From Sorangium cellulosum So ce56 (GTDB lineage: Bacteria > Myxococcota_A > Polyangia > Polyangiales > Polyangiaceae), in the NCBI RefSeq assembly GCF_000067165.1, contig NC_010162.1, forward strand, positions 10,273,501-10,337,500: a DNA stretch of 64,000 nucleotides, in the 5' to 3' direction. A program made the position numbers and the translations under genes. The notes under the pieces were generated by a model. That model searched no databases, was not told the DNA's origin, and saw only the letters and a program-made list of their open reading frames with translations. Positions 45,563 through 56,805 of the stretch are shown piece after piece (within the stretch, counting starts at the first letter, position 1; each line of letters starts with the position of its first letter).

Positions 45563-48022
45563 TTATGCGCGTCCGTGGGCCCGGGGCCAGAGCCGCAGCC
45601 CCGCGGGCACCACGAGGAGCGCGACGACGAGGCCGACAGCGCTGCCGAGCGCGCCGACCCGGCCCAGGTCGCGGAGGCCGTCGAAGCCGCAGAACGCGAG
45701 CGCGGAGAAGCCCGCGGCCGTGGTCAGCGCCGTGGCGGCGATCGCCGGCCCCTCGCGGCGCAGCGTCTCGCGGATCACGGCGTCGCCGCCGCCCGCCGCC
45801 TCGATGTCGCGGGCGCGGTGGAGCAGGAACATGCCCTCGTCCACCGTGATCCCGAGCAGCACGGGGATGACGAGCGCGTCGTACGCGTGCAGGGGGATGC
45901 CGAGCACCCGGATCAGCAGGAGGACGAGGGAGATCTCCGAGGCGACGACGAGCGCGGCCAGCGCGATGTCGCGCGCGCTGCGGAGGGAAGCGGAGAGCGC
46001 CAGCAGCACGAGCGCGCCCGCGACGAGCCCGATCCTCGGCATGTCGTGCGCGAGCGTCTCGCGCAGCGACGCCTCGAGCCGGCTGTAGCCGGTGAGCATG
46101 GCGCCCGGATCCTCCTCGCGGATCGCGCGCTCGATCCGCGCGACCGAGCCGGTCTCGCGGGGCCGCACGTACAGGGCGACGAGCGCCTCGCCCCCGTCCG
46201 CCCCGAGGTAGCGCGAGAGCAGGATGGACGCGGGGCCGCGCTCGAGATCGGAGAGCGCCACCTCCTGCCGGGGCGGCGCGCGCATCCCGTCGAGCACCGC
46301 CGAGAAGCGCTCGGGCGCGAAGCCCGTGTCGCGGAGCGCGCGCGCGAGCTCGTCGGCCTTGGCGGGCAGGTCGAGCGCGTCGCGCGCGGCGAAGCGCTCG
46401 GCCTGCGTCGGGGCGGCGGGGGCGAGCGCGGTGAGCGCGTCGACAGCCTCCACGTCGGCCTTCATCGAGGCGAGGCGCTCCGCGATCCGGTCGCCGCGCG
46501 CGCGGGCGCGCTCCTGGTCGCCGTCCGCGAGGAGGACCACCCATTGCCCTCGCCGCCCGCCGAACGCCTCGAAGATCTCCTGCTGTACCTTGAGGGGCTC
46601 GAGCTCGGCCGGCCTGATCGCGACGATGGCCTCCGCGAGCGGCGGCGAGGCGCCGAGGGCGACCGCCGCGATGGGGAGCGCCGCGAGCCCCGTGAGCGCG
46701 AGCGCGCGGCCCCGGGTGCGGGTCAGCCGGTAGAGGCCGTCGGGCCAGCGCGCCGGCGCCTCGGTCGGCGGGGTCCCCCGCTCGAGCCACGCGCCCACGG
46801 CCGGCGTCACGAGCACGATGGCGATCGCCGTCAGGACCTCGCCCGCGGCGCACAGGAGCCCGAGCTGCCGGAGCGCGTTGATGTCCGACAGCGCGAGGGC
46901 CCCGAACGCCGCCCCCGCGGTGACGGCCGCGATGAGCACCGCGCGGGAGGTCCGCGCCCTCGCCGCGCGCGCGGCCGCCTCCGGATCGAGGCCCTCGCGC
47001 CGCGCCTCGAGCAGCGCGGCGTAGACGTGGACGCCGGTGTCGACGCCGACGCCGACGACCACCGACATGAAGGCGACGGCGATCGCGCTGAGCCCGCCCG
47101 GCAGCGCCGTGGCGAGCCCCGCGGTCCAGAGGGTCCCGAGCACGAGCGGCGGCATCACCGCGACGAGGGCGCGCAGGCGGCGGAAGAGCAGCGCGAAGAC
47201 GACAGAGGCGAGCAGCATCGAGAGCGTCCCCGAGATCGCGAGATCGCGCGTGAGCATCGCCTCGGTCGCCGCGGCGATGGCGTGCCCGCCGGTGAGCCCG
47301 AGCGTGAGCCCCGGGTGCGCCGCGCGGATCGGGCCGAGGACGGCGTTCGCGTCCGCGACGAACGCCCGCGCGTCGGCGCCGCGGAGCGCCTGCCCCGCCG
47401 GCTGCACCAGGACGAGGTGCACCTTGCCGTCGTCCGTGGCGAAGGCGCCGTCCGCCTGCGTGCGCACCCCGGATCCGATGTCCGCGGACTCGAAGACGAG
47501 CTGCGAGAGGCGCAGCGGGTCGGCCGCGATCGTCTCGGCCGCGGCGCCGCCGCCCGGCGCGAGCAGCATGGCGCGCGTCTCGGCGAGGCGCTCCCGCATC
47601 CCCTCGGGCGAGAGCGCCGCGGCGAGCCGCTCTCGCACCCGCGCGTCCGCGTGCCGGAACGCGACCCACGGATCGAGCGAGCGCGAGACGTCGATCCGAT
47701 CGGCGGCGCGCTGCACGGTCGGGCGCGCCGCGAGGGCCCGCGCGATCTCCGCGGCCACGGCCGCGTTCTCGTCGGGGTCGTCGCCCTTGACCATCACGAC
47801 GCCGAGATCGCCGCCCCCGAACCCGCGCACGTACCGGCGCAGCGCCGCGGCGTCTCCGCGCTCCGGCAGGAGCGAGGCGACGTTCGGCTCGAGCTGTAGC
47901 CGCAGCGTCACGGCGGCGAAGGCGGCGAGCGTCAGCGCCGCGAGGGCGGCGACGACGACGAGGCGGAGCGGCCGGCGGGGGGCGTCCGCGCGAGCCGACG
48001 GAGGCGGAAGAGGTGCTGCCAT
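45563..48022 (-). CDS. RND superfamily (MMPL/HpnN-like) exporter
   Basis: Protein of 819 aa with two repeats of one membrane helix, a large periplasmic domain and five helices. Signatures: VVGVGVDTGVHVYAALLEAR with the intramembrane Asp of the first repeat, VLIAAVTAGAAFGALALSDI, and LLGITVDEGMFLLHRARDIE plus ALTTAAGFSALAFCGFDGLR in the second. The family moves lipids, sterol-like hopanoids, pigments or other hydrophobic molecules using proton motive force; cargo is unknown. ATG 48022 is used; GTG 48055 would add 11 residues. First gene of the operon with the two secreted proteins. Confidence 0.9.
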   Translation of the reverse strand: MAAPLPPPSARADAPRRPLRLVVVAALAALTLAAFAAVTLRLQLEPNVASLLPERGDAAALRRYVRGFGGGDLGVVMVKGDDPDENAAVAAEIARALAARPTVQRAADRIDVSRSLDPWVAFRHADARVRERLAAALSPEGMRERLAETRAMLLAPGGGAAAETIAADPLRLSQLVFESADIGSGVRTQADGAFATDDGKVHLVLVQPAGQALRGADARAFVADANAVLGPIRAAHPGLTLGLTGGHAIAAATEAMLTRDLAISGTLSMLLASVVFALLFRRLRALVAVMPPLVLGTLWTAGLATALPGGLSAIAVAFMSVVVGVGVDTGVHVYAALLEARREGLDPEAAARAARARTSRAVLIAAVTAGAAFGALALSDINALRQLGLLCAAGEVLTAIAIVLVTPAVGAWLERGTPPTEAPARWPDGLYRLTRTRGRALALTGLAALPIAAVALGASPPLAEAIVAIRPAELEPLKVQQEIFEAFGGRRGQWVVLLADGDQERARARGDRIAERLASMKADVEAVDALTALAPAAPTQAERFAARDALDLPAKADELARALRDTGFAPERFSAVLDGMRAPPRQEVALSDLERGPASILLSRYLGADGGEALVALYVRPRETGSVARIERAIREEDPGAMLTGYSRLEASLRETLAHDMPRIGLVAGALVLLALSASLRSARDIALAALVVASEISLVLLLIRVLGIPLHAYDALVIPVLLGITVDEGMFLLHRARDIEAAGGGDAVIRETLRREGPAIAATALTTAAGFSALAFCGFDGLRDLGRVGALGSAVGLVVALLVVPAGLRLWPRAHGRA

Positions 48023-48047
48023 GGAAAGTGCCCAGCGCCGCTCCTCT

Positions 48048-48105
48048 ACCCTCACGCCCGCCTCGCCGCGAGGACATCCACCCTCACGCCCGCCTCGCCG
48101 CGAGG
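48048..48105. repeat. 26-bp direct repeat in the divergent promoter region
   Basis: ACCCTCACGCCCGCCTCGCC (then GCGAGG) occurs at 48048-48073 and again at 48080-48105, perfect over 26 bp. It lies between the divergent RND exporter and def genes, so it may carry paired regulator sites or be a recent duplication. Confidence 0.8.
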
Positions 48106-48174
48106 CCCTACACGGTCCGTGCTCCCGAGCTCACGACGCTTGCGCTCGCGAGGGCGCCGATTCATCCCGGCAGC

Positions 48175-48786
48175 ATGGAGCTCCCCCCGATCGTCCTCGC
48201 AGGCAGAGCCGTCCTGCGGAAGCCCGCCGCGCCCGTCCCGCCCGAGGAGATCGGGACGAAGCGGCTCAAGCACCTCGTCTCGACGATGGTCTCCGTCATG
48301 CGCAAGGCGCCCGGCGTGGGGCTCGCGGCGCCGCAGATCGGCGTCGACCAGCAGGTGATCGTGCTCGAAGACAGCGAGGAGCTCATGTCCCGCCTCACCC
48401 CGGGCCAGCGCGCCGAGCGCGGACGCGTGCCCTTCCGGCTCAGGGTGATCATCAACCCGACGCTGAGGGTCCTCGCGCCGTCGCTCCCGGACGCGGCAGG
48501 CGCGGGGCGGGCGACGTTCTTCGAGGGCTGCCTGAGCGTCCCGGGTTACATGGCGCTGGTCGAGCGAGATCTGTCGGTCGAGGTGAGCGGCGTGGACGAG
48601 GACGGCAAGGAGGTCCGGTGGGAAGCGACGGGCTGGCCGGCGCGGATCCTCCAGCACGAGGTCGATCACCTCCGCGGCACGCTGTACGTCGATCGCATGG
48701 TCACGCGCTCCTTCTGCAGCAACGAGGAGGCGAAGCTCTTGCTCAGCCTGTCCGTCGCCGAGGCGCGGGCCGCGCTCGGCGCGTGA
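48175..48786 (+). CDS. def: Peptide deformylase
   Basis: Protein of 203 aa. All three motifs are present: GVGLAAPQIG (47-56), EGCLSVPG (117-124) and QHEVDHLRG (160-168) with the metal ligands Cys119, His161 and His165. It removes the formyl group from new proteins. It has a ~25-aa insertion between the first two motifs (SRLTPGQRAERGRVPFRLR), a little longer than in E. coli. ATG 48175 fits the family; a longer frame upstream crosses the direct repeat and lacks support. No fmt gene is adjacent. Confidence 0.95.
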   Translation: MELPPIVLAGRAVLRKPAAPVPPEEIGTKRLKHLVSTMVSVMRKAPGVGLAAPQIGVDQQVIVLEDSEELMSRLTPGQRAERGRVPFRLRVIINPTLRVLAPSLPDAAGAGRATFFEGCLSVPGYMALVERDLSVEVSGVDEDGKEVRWEATGWPARILQHEVDHLRGTLYVDRMVTRSFCSNEEAKLLLSLSVAEARAALGA

Positions 48787-48837
48787 CCACGGCCCGGCGC
48801 GCCGGGAAGCGAGCGCGCTCGGCTGGCGGACGCGCGC

Positions 48838-50310
48838 TCACGGTGAGGGCGACGAGCCGGCGCCGCGCCCGGCGCTGGCGACGAGGGCTTCCACGATCCG
48901 CTCCATCCTGATCCCGCGCGAGCCCTTCACGAGCACCAGATCGCCGCGCTCGACGATCTCCTGCGCTCGGGCCGCCGCGGCGTCCGCGTCTCCGGCGAAC
49001 CACGCCCGCACGCCGGCCGCCTCGGCGGCGCGCGCGATCCGCGCCGCCTCGCCGCCGACGGCGACGAGCGCGGCGGGGCGCGCGGCGCCGACCTGCTCGC
49101 CGAGCGCGTCGTGCTCCGCCGCCGCGAGCGCGCCGAGCTCGCGCATCTCGCCGAGCAGCAGGACCAGCCGCTTCCCGAGCGCCTCGGCGACCTCGACGGC
49201 CGTCCTGAGGGACGATCGCATCGACAGCGGGTTGGCGTTGTAGCTGTCGTCGATGACCACGGTGCCGTCCGGCAGCTCGCGGACGGACAGGCGCCCGTCC
49301 CCCGGCGGCGCGAGCCCTGCGGCGGCGCGTGCCGCTCGCTCGGTCGAGAGCGGCTCACCGACCGCCTCTTCCACGACGGCGACGGCCGCGGCCGCCGCCA
49401 GCGCCCCCGCCTCGCCGAGCAGCGGGACGACGAGCTCCAGCGCCTCGCCTCCGCGCTCGATCCGCACCGAGGTGCCGCGCACCCCGACCGGCCGCCTCCC
49501 CGCGATCCGGATCCGCGCGCGCTCCCCGAAGCCGTAGGTGATCCGCCGCGCGGCGCCGGCGCGCTCGAGCTGCTCGACCACCTTCACGTCGTCGCCGTTG
49601 CCGAGAGCCACGCCCTCGGCCGGCAAGGCGGCGAGCAGATCACCTTCCTCGGCGGCGACGTCTTCCAGCGTGCCGAGCCCCTCGGTGTGCTCGACGCCGA
49701 TGGACGTCAGCACGGCGAGGTCCGGCCCCGCGATCCGCGCGAGGGCCGCGACCTCGCCGCGCTGGTTCGTGCCGATCTCGACGACCGCGAAGCGATGGCG
49801 GTCCTCGAGCCCGAGCAGCGTCATCGGCAGCCCGATGGCGTTGTTCAGGTTGCCCGCCGTCGCGTGCACCTCGCCGCGGCCCACCGCCGCGAGCAGCGCC
49901 GCGATGGTCCGCGTCGTCGTCGTCTTGCCCGCCGAGCCGCCGATCGCGACGATCGCCCGCGGCCCGCCGGGGTGGGCGCCCGCCCGCCATCGCTCGCGGT
50001 GCGCTCTGGCCAGCGCCCCGAGCGCCGTGAGGCCGTCGTTCACGAGCACCGCGCCTCCTCCGGGCGGCAGGGCCACCTCCCGCGAGACGATGAACGCGGC
50101 CGCCCCGCGCTGCGCGGCGGCGTCGAGGAACCTGTGGCCATCGAAGCTCTCGCCGGCGAGCGCGACGAACGCCGCTCCTGGCGCGATTGTCCGGCTGTCG
50201 GTCGAGACGCCCCGCGCGTCCGGCCCGCTCCTCAGCACGCGCCCGCCGGTCGCGCGCGCCAGCTCGTCGAGGGAGAAGGGGGCAAGGTTGTGCGGGATCG
50301 GCGTCGCCAT
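48838..50310 (-). CDS. murF: UDP-N-acetylmuramoyl-tripeptide-D-alanyl-D-alanine ligase
   Basis: Mur ligase of 490 aa. N-terminal UDP-binding region (VSTDSRTIAPGAAFVALAGE), central ATPase with the P-loop GGSAGKTTTT (124-133), NLNNAIGLPMTLLGL, VEIGTNQRGEVAALARIAGP and IGVEHTEGLGTLEDVAAEE. C-terminal domain with VIDDSYNANPLSMRSSL and LLLGEMRELG. It adds D-Ala-D-Ala to the peptidoglycan precursor in the cytoplasm. Outside the usual mur/fts cluster. Its 3' end converges with def. Confidence 0.95.
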   Translation of the reverse strand: MATPIPHNLAPFSLDELARATGGRVLRSGPDARGVSTDSRTIAPGAAFVALAGESFDGHRFLDAAAQRGAAAFIVSREVALPPGGGAVLVNDGLTALGALARAHRERWRAGAHPGGPRAIVAIGGSAGKTTTTRTIAALLAAVGRGEVHATAGNLNNAIGLPMTLLGLEDRHRFAVVEIGTNQRGEVAALARIAGPDLAVLTSIGVEHTEGLGTLEDVAAEEGDLLAALPAEGVALGNGDDVKVVEQLERAGAARRITYGFGERARIRIAGRRPVGVRGTSVRIERGGEALELVVPLLGEAGALAAAAAVAVVEEAVGEPLSTERAARAAAGLAPPGDGRLSVRELPDGTVVIDDSYNANPLSMRSSLRTAVEVAEALGKRLVLLLGEMRELGALAAAEHDALGEQVGAARPAALVAVGGEAARIARAAEAAGVRAWFAGDADAAAARAQEIVERGDLVLVKGSRGIRMERIVEALVASAGRGAGSSPSP

Positions 50311-50393
50311 CGCGGGCGATCACCAGCACGGAACCGGGCGCGGGGCCAACGAATCGCCTGCGAGACGCCCCGTCCGTGCGGCGTCGCGCCGCC

Positions 50394-51659
50394 TCAGCGC
50401 CGGGTCTTTTCCTTCTCGACCTCGTCGTAGATGTCGTCGCTCTTCGGCCGTGGGCGCGCGGCTGGGCGGGGCGCGGCGGGCGCGCTGGGGGCCGCCGTCA
50501 CGCTCACGGTGGGCTCTGGCGACGCCTCGGCGGCCGTGGGCGGCGGCTCCTTGTAGTCGATCGCGATCGGTCCTCCGCCGCCCATGCTCTGCCACAGCGT
50601 GATCCCGATGAGCGCCAGCAAGGCCACCGCCAGGATCACGCTGAGCACGATGATGAGCGTCCTGCCGCCCTCCCGCCGCCGCGGCGCGACGGCGGCGGGT
50701 GGCTTCTGCGGTTCCGGGCGCTCCTGGACGAAGGTCGACGGCAGCGCCGGCATCTCGAGGCGCGCCGACGTGGTGGCCCACGGGCTCTCGGCCGCTCCGT
50801 CCCACCCGCCGGCCGCCTGGGGCGCGCCGTGCGCCGCCGCGCCCGCGCCGGGAGCTGCGCTCATCGCCGGCGCGGGCGCGGCGGCCGGCGGCGGCCCGGC
50901 CTGAGCCGGCATCCCCGCATGCAGCGAGGGCATCGGCGTGCGCGCGGCCTCTGATACCGCGGGCGCGGCCGCGCCGAAGCCAGGGCTCCCGAACCCGGGC
51001 GGCGCCGCCGGCGCAGGCGGCTGGCCGGCGTGAGGCGATGGCATCGGCGCGCGCGCGGCCTCTGGCGCAGCGGGCGCGGCCGCACCGGGGCCGGGGCTCG
51101 CGAACCCGGGCGGCGCTGCCGGCGCAGGCGGCTGCGTCGCGCTCGCGCCCATCCGGTCCGTGATCGGCGCCGGCTGGAAGGCCGCCTGGCTCGGAGGCAC
51201 CGGATCCGACTGCGGCGGCGCCGAGATGAACGGGAGCGCGCTCGGAGAAAAGACGCCGCTGGCCGAGAGCACGTCCTGCTGCGAGACGATCCCGGGCGGA
51301 AGGGTCCCTCCGCGCGCCGAGACGCTCGCCGTGGGCGGCTGGGTGTACCCGGCGGGAGCTGGCCCCGAGAACGCCGGCGCCGGCATGGCGCCCGAGAACG
51401 CGGGCGCCGATGCCACCGGCCCCGAGAACGCGGGCGCCGACGGCATCGGCCCTGAGAACGCGGGCGGGCTCTGCTGCTGAAGATGAGGGCTCAGCGCGTA
51501 CTGTGCGGAGAGCGGGCGCAGCGCGCCGGGCGCCATCAGCGGCGGCACGGGCAGCGGCCGGAAAGGGATCCCCGAGCCGTGCGCCGGCGGGAGCGGCCGG
51601 CCTGGCTGCGCCGCCCTCTCACTCTCGGGGGCTCCCCATGGAACGTGTTTGTCGGTCAT
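50394..51659 (-). CDS. Pro/Ala-rich single-pass membrane protein with PAFSGP repeats
   Basis: Protein of 421 aa. Residues 1-330 are disordered and low-complexity, with repeated PAFSGP units (about 65-100) and two long imperfect repeats around MPSPHAGQPPAPAAPPGFGS. A membrane helix (TLIIVLSVILAVALLALIGI) follows near residue 340, then a short acidic/basic tail (KSDDIYDEVEKEKTRR). The long Pro-rich part is probably cytoplasmic. Similar proteins appear in Polyangiales; function unknown. Divergent from leuS. Confidence 0.75.
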   Translation of the reverse strand: MTDKHVPWGAPESERAAQPGRPLPPAHGSGIPFRPLPVPPLMAPGALRPLSAQYALSPHLQQQSPPAFSGPMPSAPAFSGPVASAPAFSGAMPAPAFSGPAPAGYTQPPTASVSARGGTLPPGIVSQQDVLSASGVFSPSALPFISAPPQSDPVPPSQAAFQPAPITDRMGASATQPPAPAAPPGFASPGPGAAAPAAPEAARAPMPSPHAGQPPAPAAPPGFGSPGFGAAAPAVSEAARTPMPSLHAGMPAQAGPPPAAAPAPAMSAAPGAGAAAHGAPQAAGGWDGAAESPWATTSARLEMPALPSTFVQERPEPQKPPAAVAPRRREGGRTLIIVLSVILAVALLALIGITLWQSMGGGGPIAIDYKEPPPTAAEASPEPTVSVTAAPSAPAAPRPAARPRPKSDDIYDEVEKEKTRR

Positions 51660-52117
51660 CCGCGCGCCTCGGAGGGACCGCCCACGCGACCCCTCCGCCT
51701 CACACTGAAGCGGAACAGCGCCCTCAATCTACCTCCAAGTCTCGGCGTGCGGCCATCCTTCTGACGCGTCGCCCCGCCCCGCGAGGCGCTGCCGCTCGTC
51801 GGCGCTGGCGCCGCGCAGCGCCGCGCCGTGACGACACCGCCCGTCGCGGACGCAGGATGGCGACGCCAGGGGTGCGCTTCTCGGGCCGGGTCGGCGTGAT
51901 GAAGAGCGAGTCAGCCCTCTCGGGCGCGGGCGTCTCCGACGGCAGAGCTCGGACCGAGGCGCTGTGTCCACGCTTGTCGGGAACTCTCGACATGGCCGCG
52001 GCGCGCCGTGGACGGGCGGTGGCGCTCTCGCCGGGGCGCGGGCCTCTGCCGCCGCGGGGCGGCTGTCGACCGCGGCAGCACAGTGCTATGGCACGTCGCG
52101 ATATGGCCGCCGAGACG
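51660..52117. other. Intergenic region upstream of leuS
   Basis: About 460 bp between two divergent genes. The leuS frame stays open through it, but without family similarity, so I leave it as non-coding with promoters for both genes. No tandem repeat or strong hairpin seen. Confidence 0.5.
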
Positions 52118-54652
<2,535 letters not shown>

Positions 54653-54713
54653 CGCTCCGGCGCCGCCCGGAGAGCTCCGGCGCCGCCCGGAGAGCTCCGG
54701 CGCCGCCGGGAGA
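54653..54713. repeat. 20-bp tandem repeat GCTCCGGCGCCGCCCGGAGA
   Basis: Three head-to-tail copies immediately after the leuS stop. Each unit is itself palindromic around GGCGCC, so the transcript can fold into short hairpins that could help termination. The rest of 54714-55034 contains no supported gene. Confidence 0.85.
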
Positions 54714-55034
54714 AAACGAGCGCTCGCAGCGCGGCGACGTCGCGAACGGACGCGTGGGATCGCAGCGCGAGGGAGGCGCTCCCGGCGCGCGAGGCCCCGC
54801 GCCCACGCCTGCTCGCCGGAGCCTCGGGCTCCAGCGCCTTGCGCTCGGTGGACGACAGGGTCGGGCGCTCGGGTGTACATGAGCCCGGCCGGCGCGCTGA
54901 CCGCATCCCACACCACAGCGCAGCGGGGTGGCTCCGCCGGCGCGTGAGCTTCCCCGGAAGCAATGCTCTCCTCCCTCGGGGAGCGCGGCGGTGCACAGCC
55001 CAGGCTGGCAGGTGCCGTGCAAAGGCGGCTGGCC

Positions 55035-56129
55035 GTGTGCCGGAACAGCACCGCATGGTGTACCCGAGCTGGCTGCCTCCTCGCCGTCGCGCTGGCCGGC
55101 TGCGCTGGAGACGCGGACGAAGCGGACCTGCACGAGGAGGACGCGGCCGAGGCCGCGCTGGAGATCAAGGGAGGGTATCTAGACGCTGGAGACCGCGCGG
55201 TCGCCGGGCTCCTCATCACCGATCGCAGAGGGCGCGTCGCGCGGACCTGCTCGAGCACCGTGATCGCGCCCAACCTCGTGCTCACCGCGCAGCACTGCAT
55301 CGCGGAAGCTCCCAAGCTCATCGCCTGCAAGACGGCGACGTTCGGTGAGCCGGTCGACGCCTCGCAGGTCTACGCCACGCTCGGCGGGGCCCTGTGGGCC
55401 GCGGACACGCCGTGGATCGGCGCGCGCGCGCTGCTCAGCCCGCCCGACGGCAACGCCGTCTGCGGGCGCGACGTCGCGCTCGTCGTGCTGTCCTCCCCGC
55501 TCGGCGGCAGCGAGGTCACGCCGCTCGCGCCCCGCCTCGATCGGCCGCCCGAGGAGAGCGAGGTCTACTCCGCGGTGGGCTTCGGCGACACGGAGGGCAG
55601 ATCGCGCGGCGGCGGCGTCCGCAGGCGCCGCGATGGGCTCCACGTCGAGTGCGTCGGGTACGGGTGCGGAACGCAGGAGCGCGTCACAGGGGGCGAGTGG
55701 CGCGGAGAGAACGGCATCTGCAGCGGCGACTCGGGCGGACCGGCGCTCGACGTCGCGGGGCAGATCATCGGCGTGACGTCGCGCGGGCCGGCCGGCTGCG
55801 CCGACCCCATCTATGGTGGGCTCATCGCCCATCGCGACTGGCTCGTCACCGAGGCGATGCGCGCCGCCGACGTCGGCGGCTACGACCCGCCCTGGTGGGC
55901 CACGGCGTCGGACCCCGCGGAGCGCTTGCCTTCGCGCCGGCCGCTCGACGAGCGCTGGCTCTCGTGCGCGCACGGCCCCTTCGTCGGCGACGACAGCGGG
56001 GCCGCGGCGGCGCTCGCGATGCTCGCGCTGCTCGCGCTGAAGCGAGCCAGGACGTCCGCGCTGCCGACATGCCGCGCTCACCGCGCACGCCGCGCGCGCG
56101 CCGCGTCGCAGAGCACGATTTCCGCCTGA
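55035..56129 (+). CDS. Secreted trypsin-like serine protease (S1), lipoprotein
   Basis: Protein of 364 aa. Lipoprotein signal with lipobox LAGC (Cys23). The catalytic triad is visible: TAQHC with His87, GRDVALVVL with Asp146, and GDSGGP with Ser233. Several Cys pairs suggest disulfides. After the domain comes a linker and a C-terminal hydrophobic segment (AAAALAMLALLALKRAR), placed like a MYXO-CTERM-type sorting tag but lacking the usual Cys motif. The GTG at 55035 starts the signal directly; the longer ATG 54963 is possible. An active protease is likely; substrate unknown. Confidence 0.87.
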   Translation: MCRNSTAWCTRAGCLLAVALAGCAGDADEADLHEEDAAEAALEIKGGYLDAGDRAVAGLLITDRRGRVARTCSSTVIAPNLVLTAQHCIAEAPKLIACKTATFGEPVDASQVYATLGGALWAADTPWIGARALLSPPDGNAVCGRDVALVVLSSPLGGSEVTPLAPRLDRPPEESEVYSAVGFGDTEGRSRGGGVRRRRDGLHVECVGYGCGTQERVTGGEWRGENGICSGDSGGPALDVAGQIIGVTSRGPAGCADPIYGGLIAHRDWLVTEAMRAADVGGYDPPWWATASDPAERLPSRRPLDERWLSCAHGPFVGDDSGAAAALAMLALLALKRARTSALPTCRAHRARRARAASQSTISA

Positions 56130-56190
56130 TCGAAGCGCCAGCGCACACCTCGCCTGCTAGGATGCCGGCGTCCTGCCCTGCGGAGTGTCC

Positions 56191-56805
56191 ATGCCCATTT
56201 CGCCCAGCATCCGTCCGGCCGCGCTGCTCGCGGCGCTCGCGCTCGCCTCGCTCCCCATCGGCTGCGGCCCCACCTACGTGCGCGGCAATCAGGTCGAGGG
56301 GCTCGACGACGCGGCGATGAGCACGGGAATCGACAGGCGCGACATCGAGCAGCTCCTCCACGAGAACCTGACGTCGCTGATGGCCTCTCCGGTCGCCAAG
56401 GCGTGGGCGCACGACGGCTCGCGGCCCACGCTCGCCATCTATCCGCTGTCGAACCAGACGAGCGAGCACATCGACAGCCAGCTTCAGGCGCTCCTGTCCG
56501 ATATCGAGACGTACCTGGCCCAGGCGAGCCTCGTCACCGTGGTGAGCGTCGAGCGCCAGCAGCAGATGGTCGCGGAGGTCGAGAAGCAGCGCGGCGGCGG
56601 GTTCGATCCGAACCACATCGCCGAGTACAACCGCCAGCTCGGCGCGAAGTACTACCTCACCGGCAAGGTCTTCACCGCCGATGAGCGCACCGAGGACGAG
56701 CGCCGCGTCCAGTACTTCATGTTCATGCAGCTCATCGAGGTCGCAACGAGCGCGGTGGCCTGGCAGAACAGGGCGGCCTTCACCAAGGCGCTCATCCAGG
56801 AGTGA
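56191..56805 (+). CDS. LpoB-like penicillin-binding-protein activator lipoprotein
   Basis: Protein of ~204 aa. Lipoprotein signal (AALLAALALASLPIGC). The mature domain has RPTLAIYPLSNQTSEHIDSQ, QALLSDIETYLAQASLVTVV and LGAKYYLTGKVFTADER, the fold and order of LpoB/CsgG-like outer-membrane lipoproteins. In E. coli LpoB spans from the outer membrane to activate PBP1b for peptidoglycan synthesis; the same is inferred here. It is followed with overlap by a second lipoprotein gene. GTG 56185 is an alternative start. Confidence 0.88.
   Translation: MPISPSIRPAALLAALALASLPIGCGPTYVRGNQVEGLDDAAMSTGIDRRDIEQLLHENLTSLMASPVAKAWAHDGSRPTLAIYPLSNQTSEHIDSQLQALLSDIETYLAQASLVTVVSVERQQQMVAEVEKQRGGGFDPNHIAEYNRQLGAKYYLTGKVFTADERTEDERRVQYFMFMQLIEVATSAVAWQNRAAFTKALIQE

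Noticed and set aside
44925..48077. A 1050-residue frame antisense/out-of-frame to the RND exporter
   Set aside because: It is almost entirely Arg/Ala/Gly and Pro, the known shadow of GC-rich coding DNA; the RND frame has clear membrane helices and motifs.
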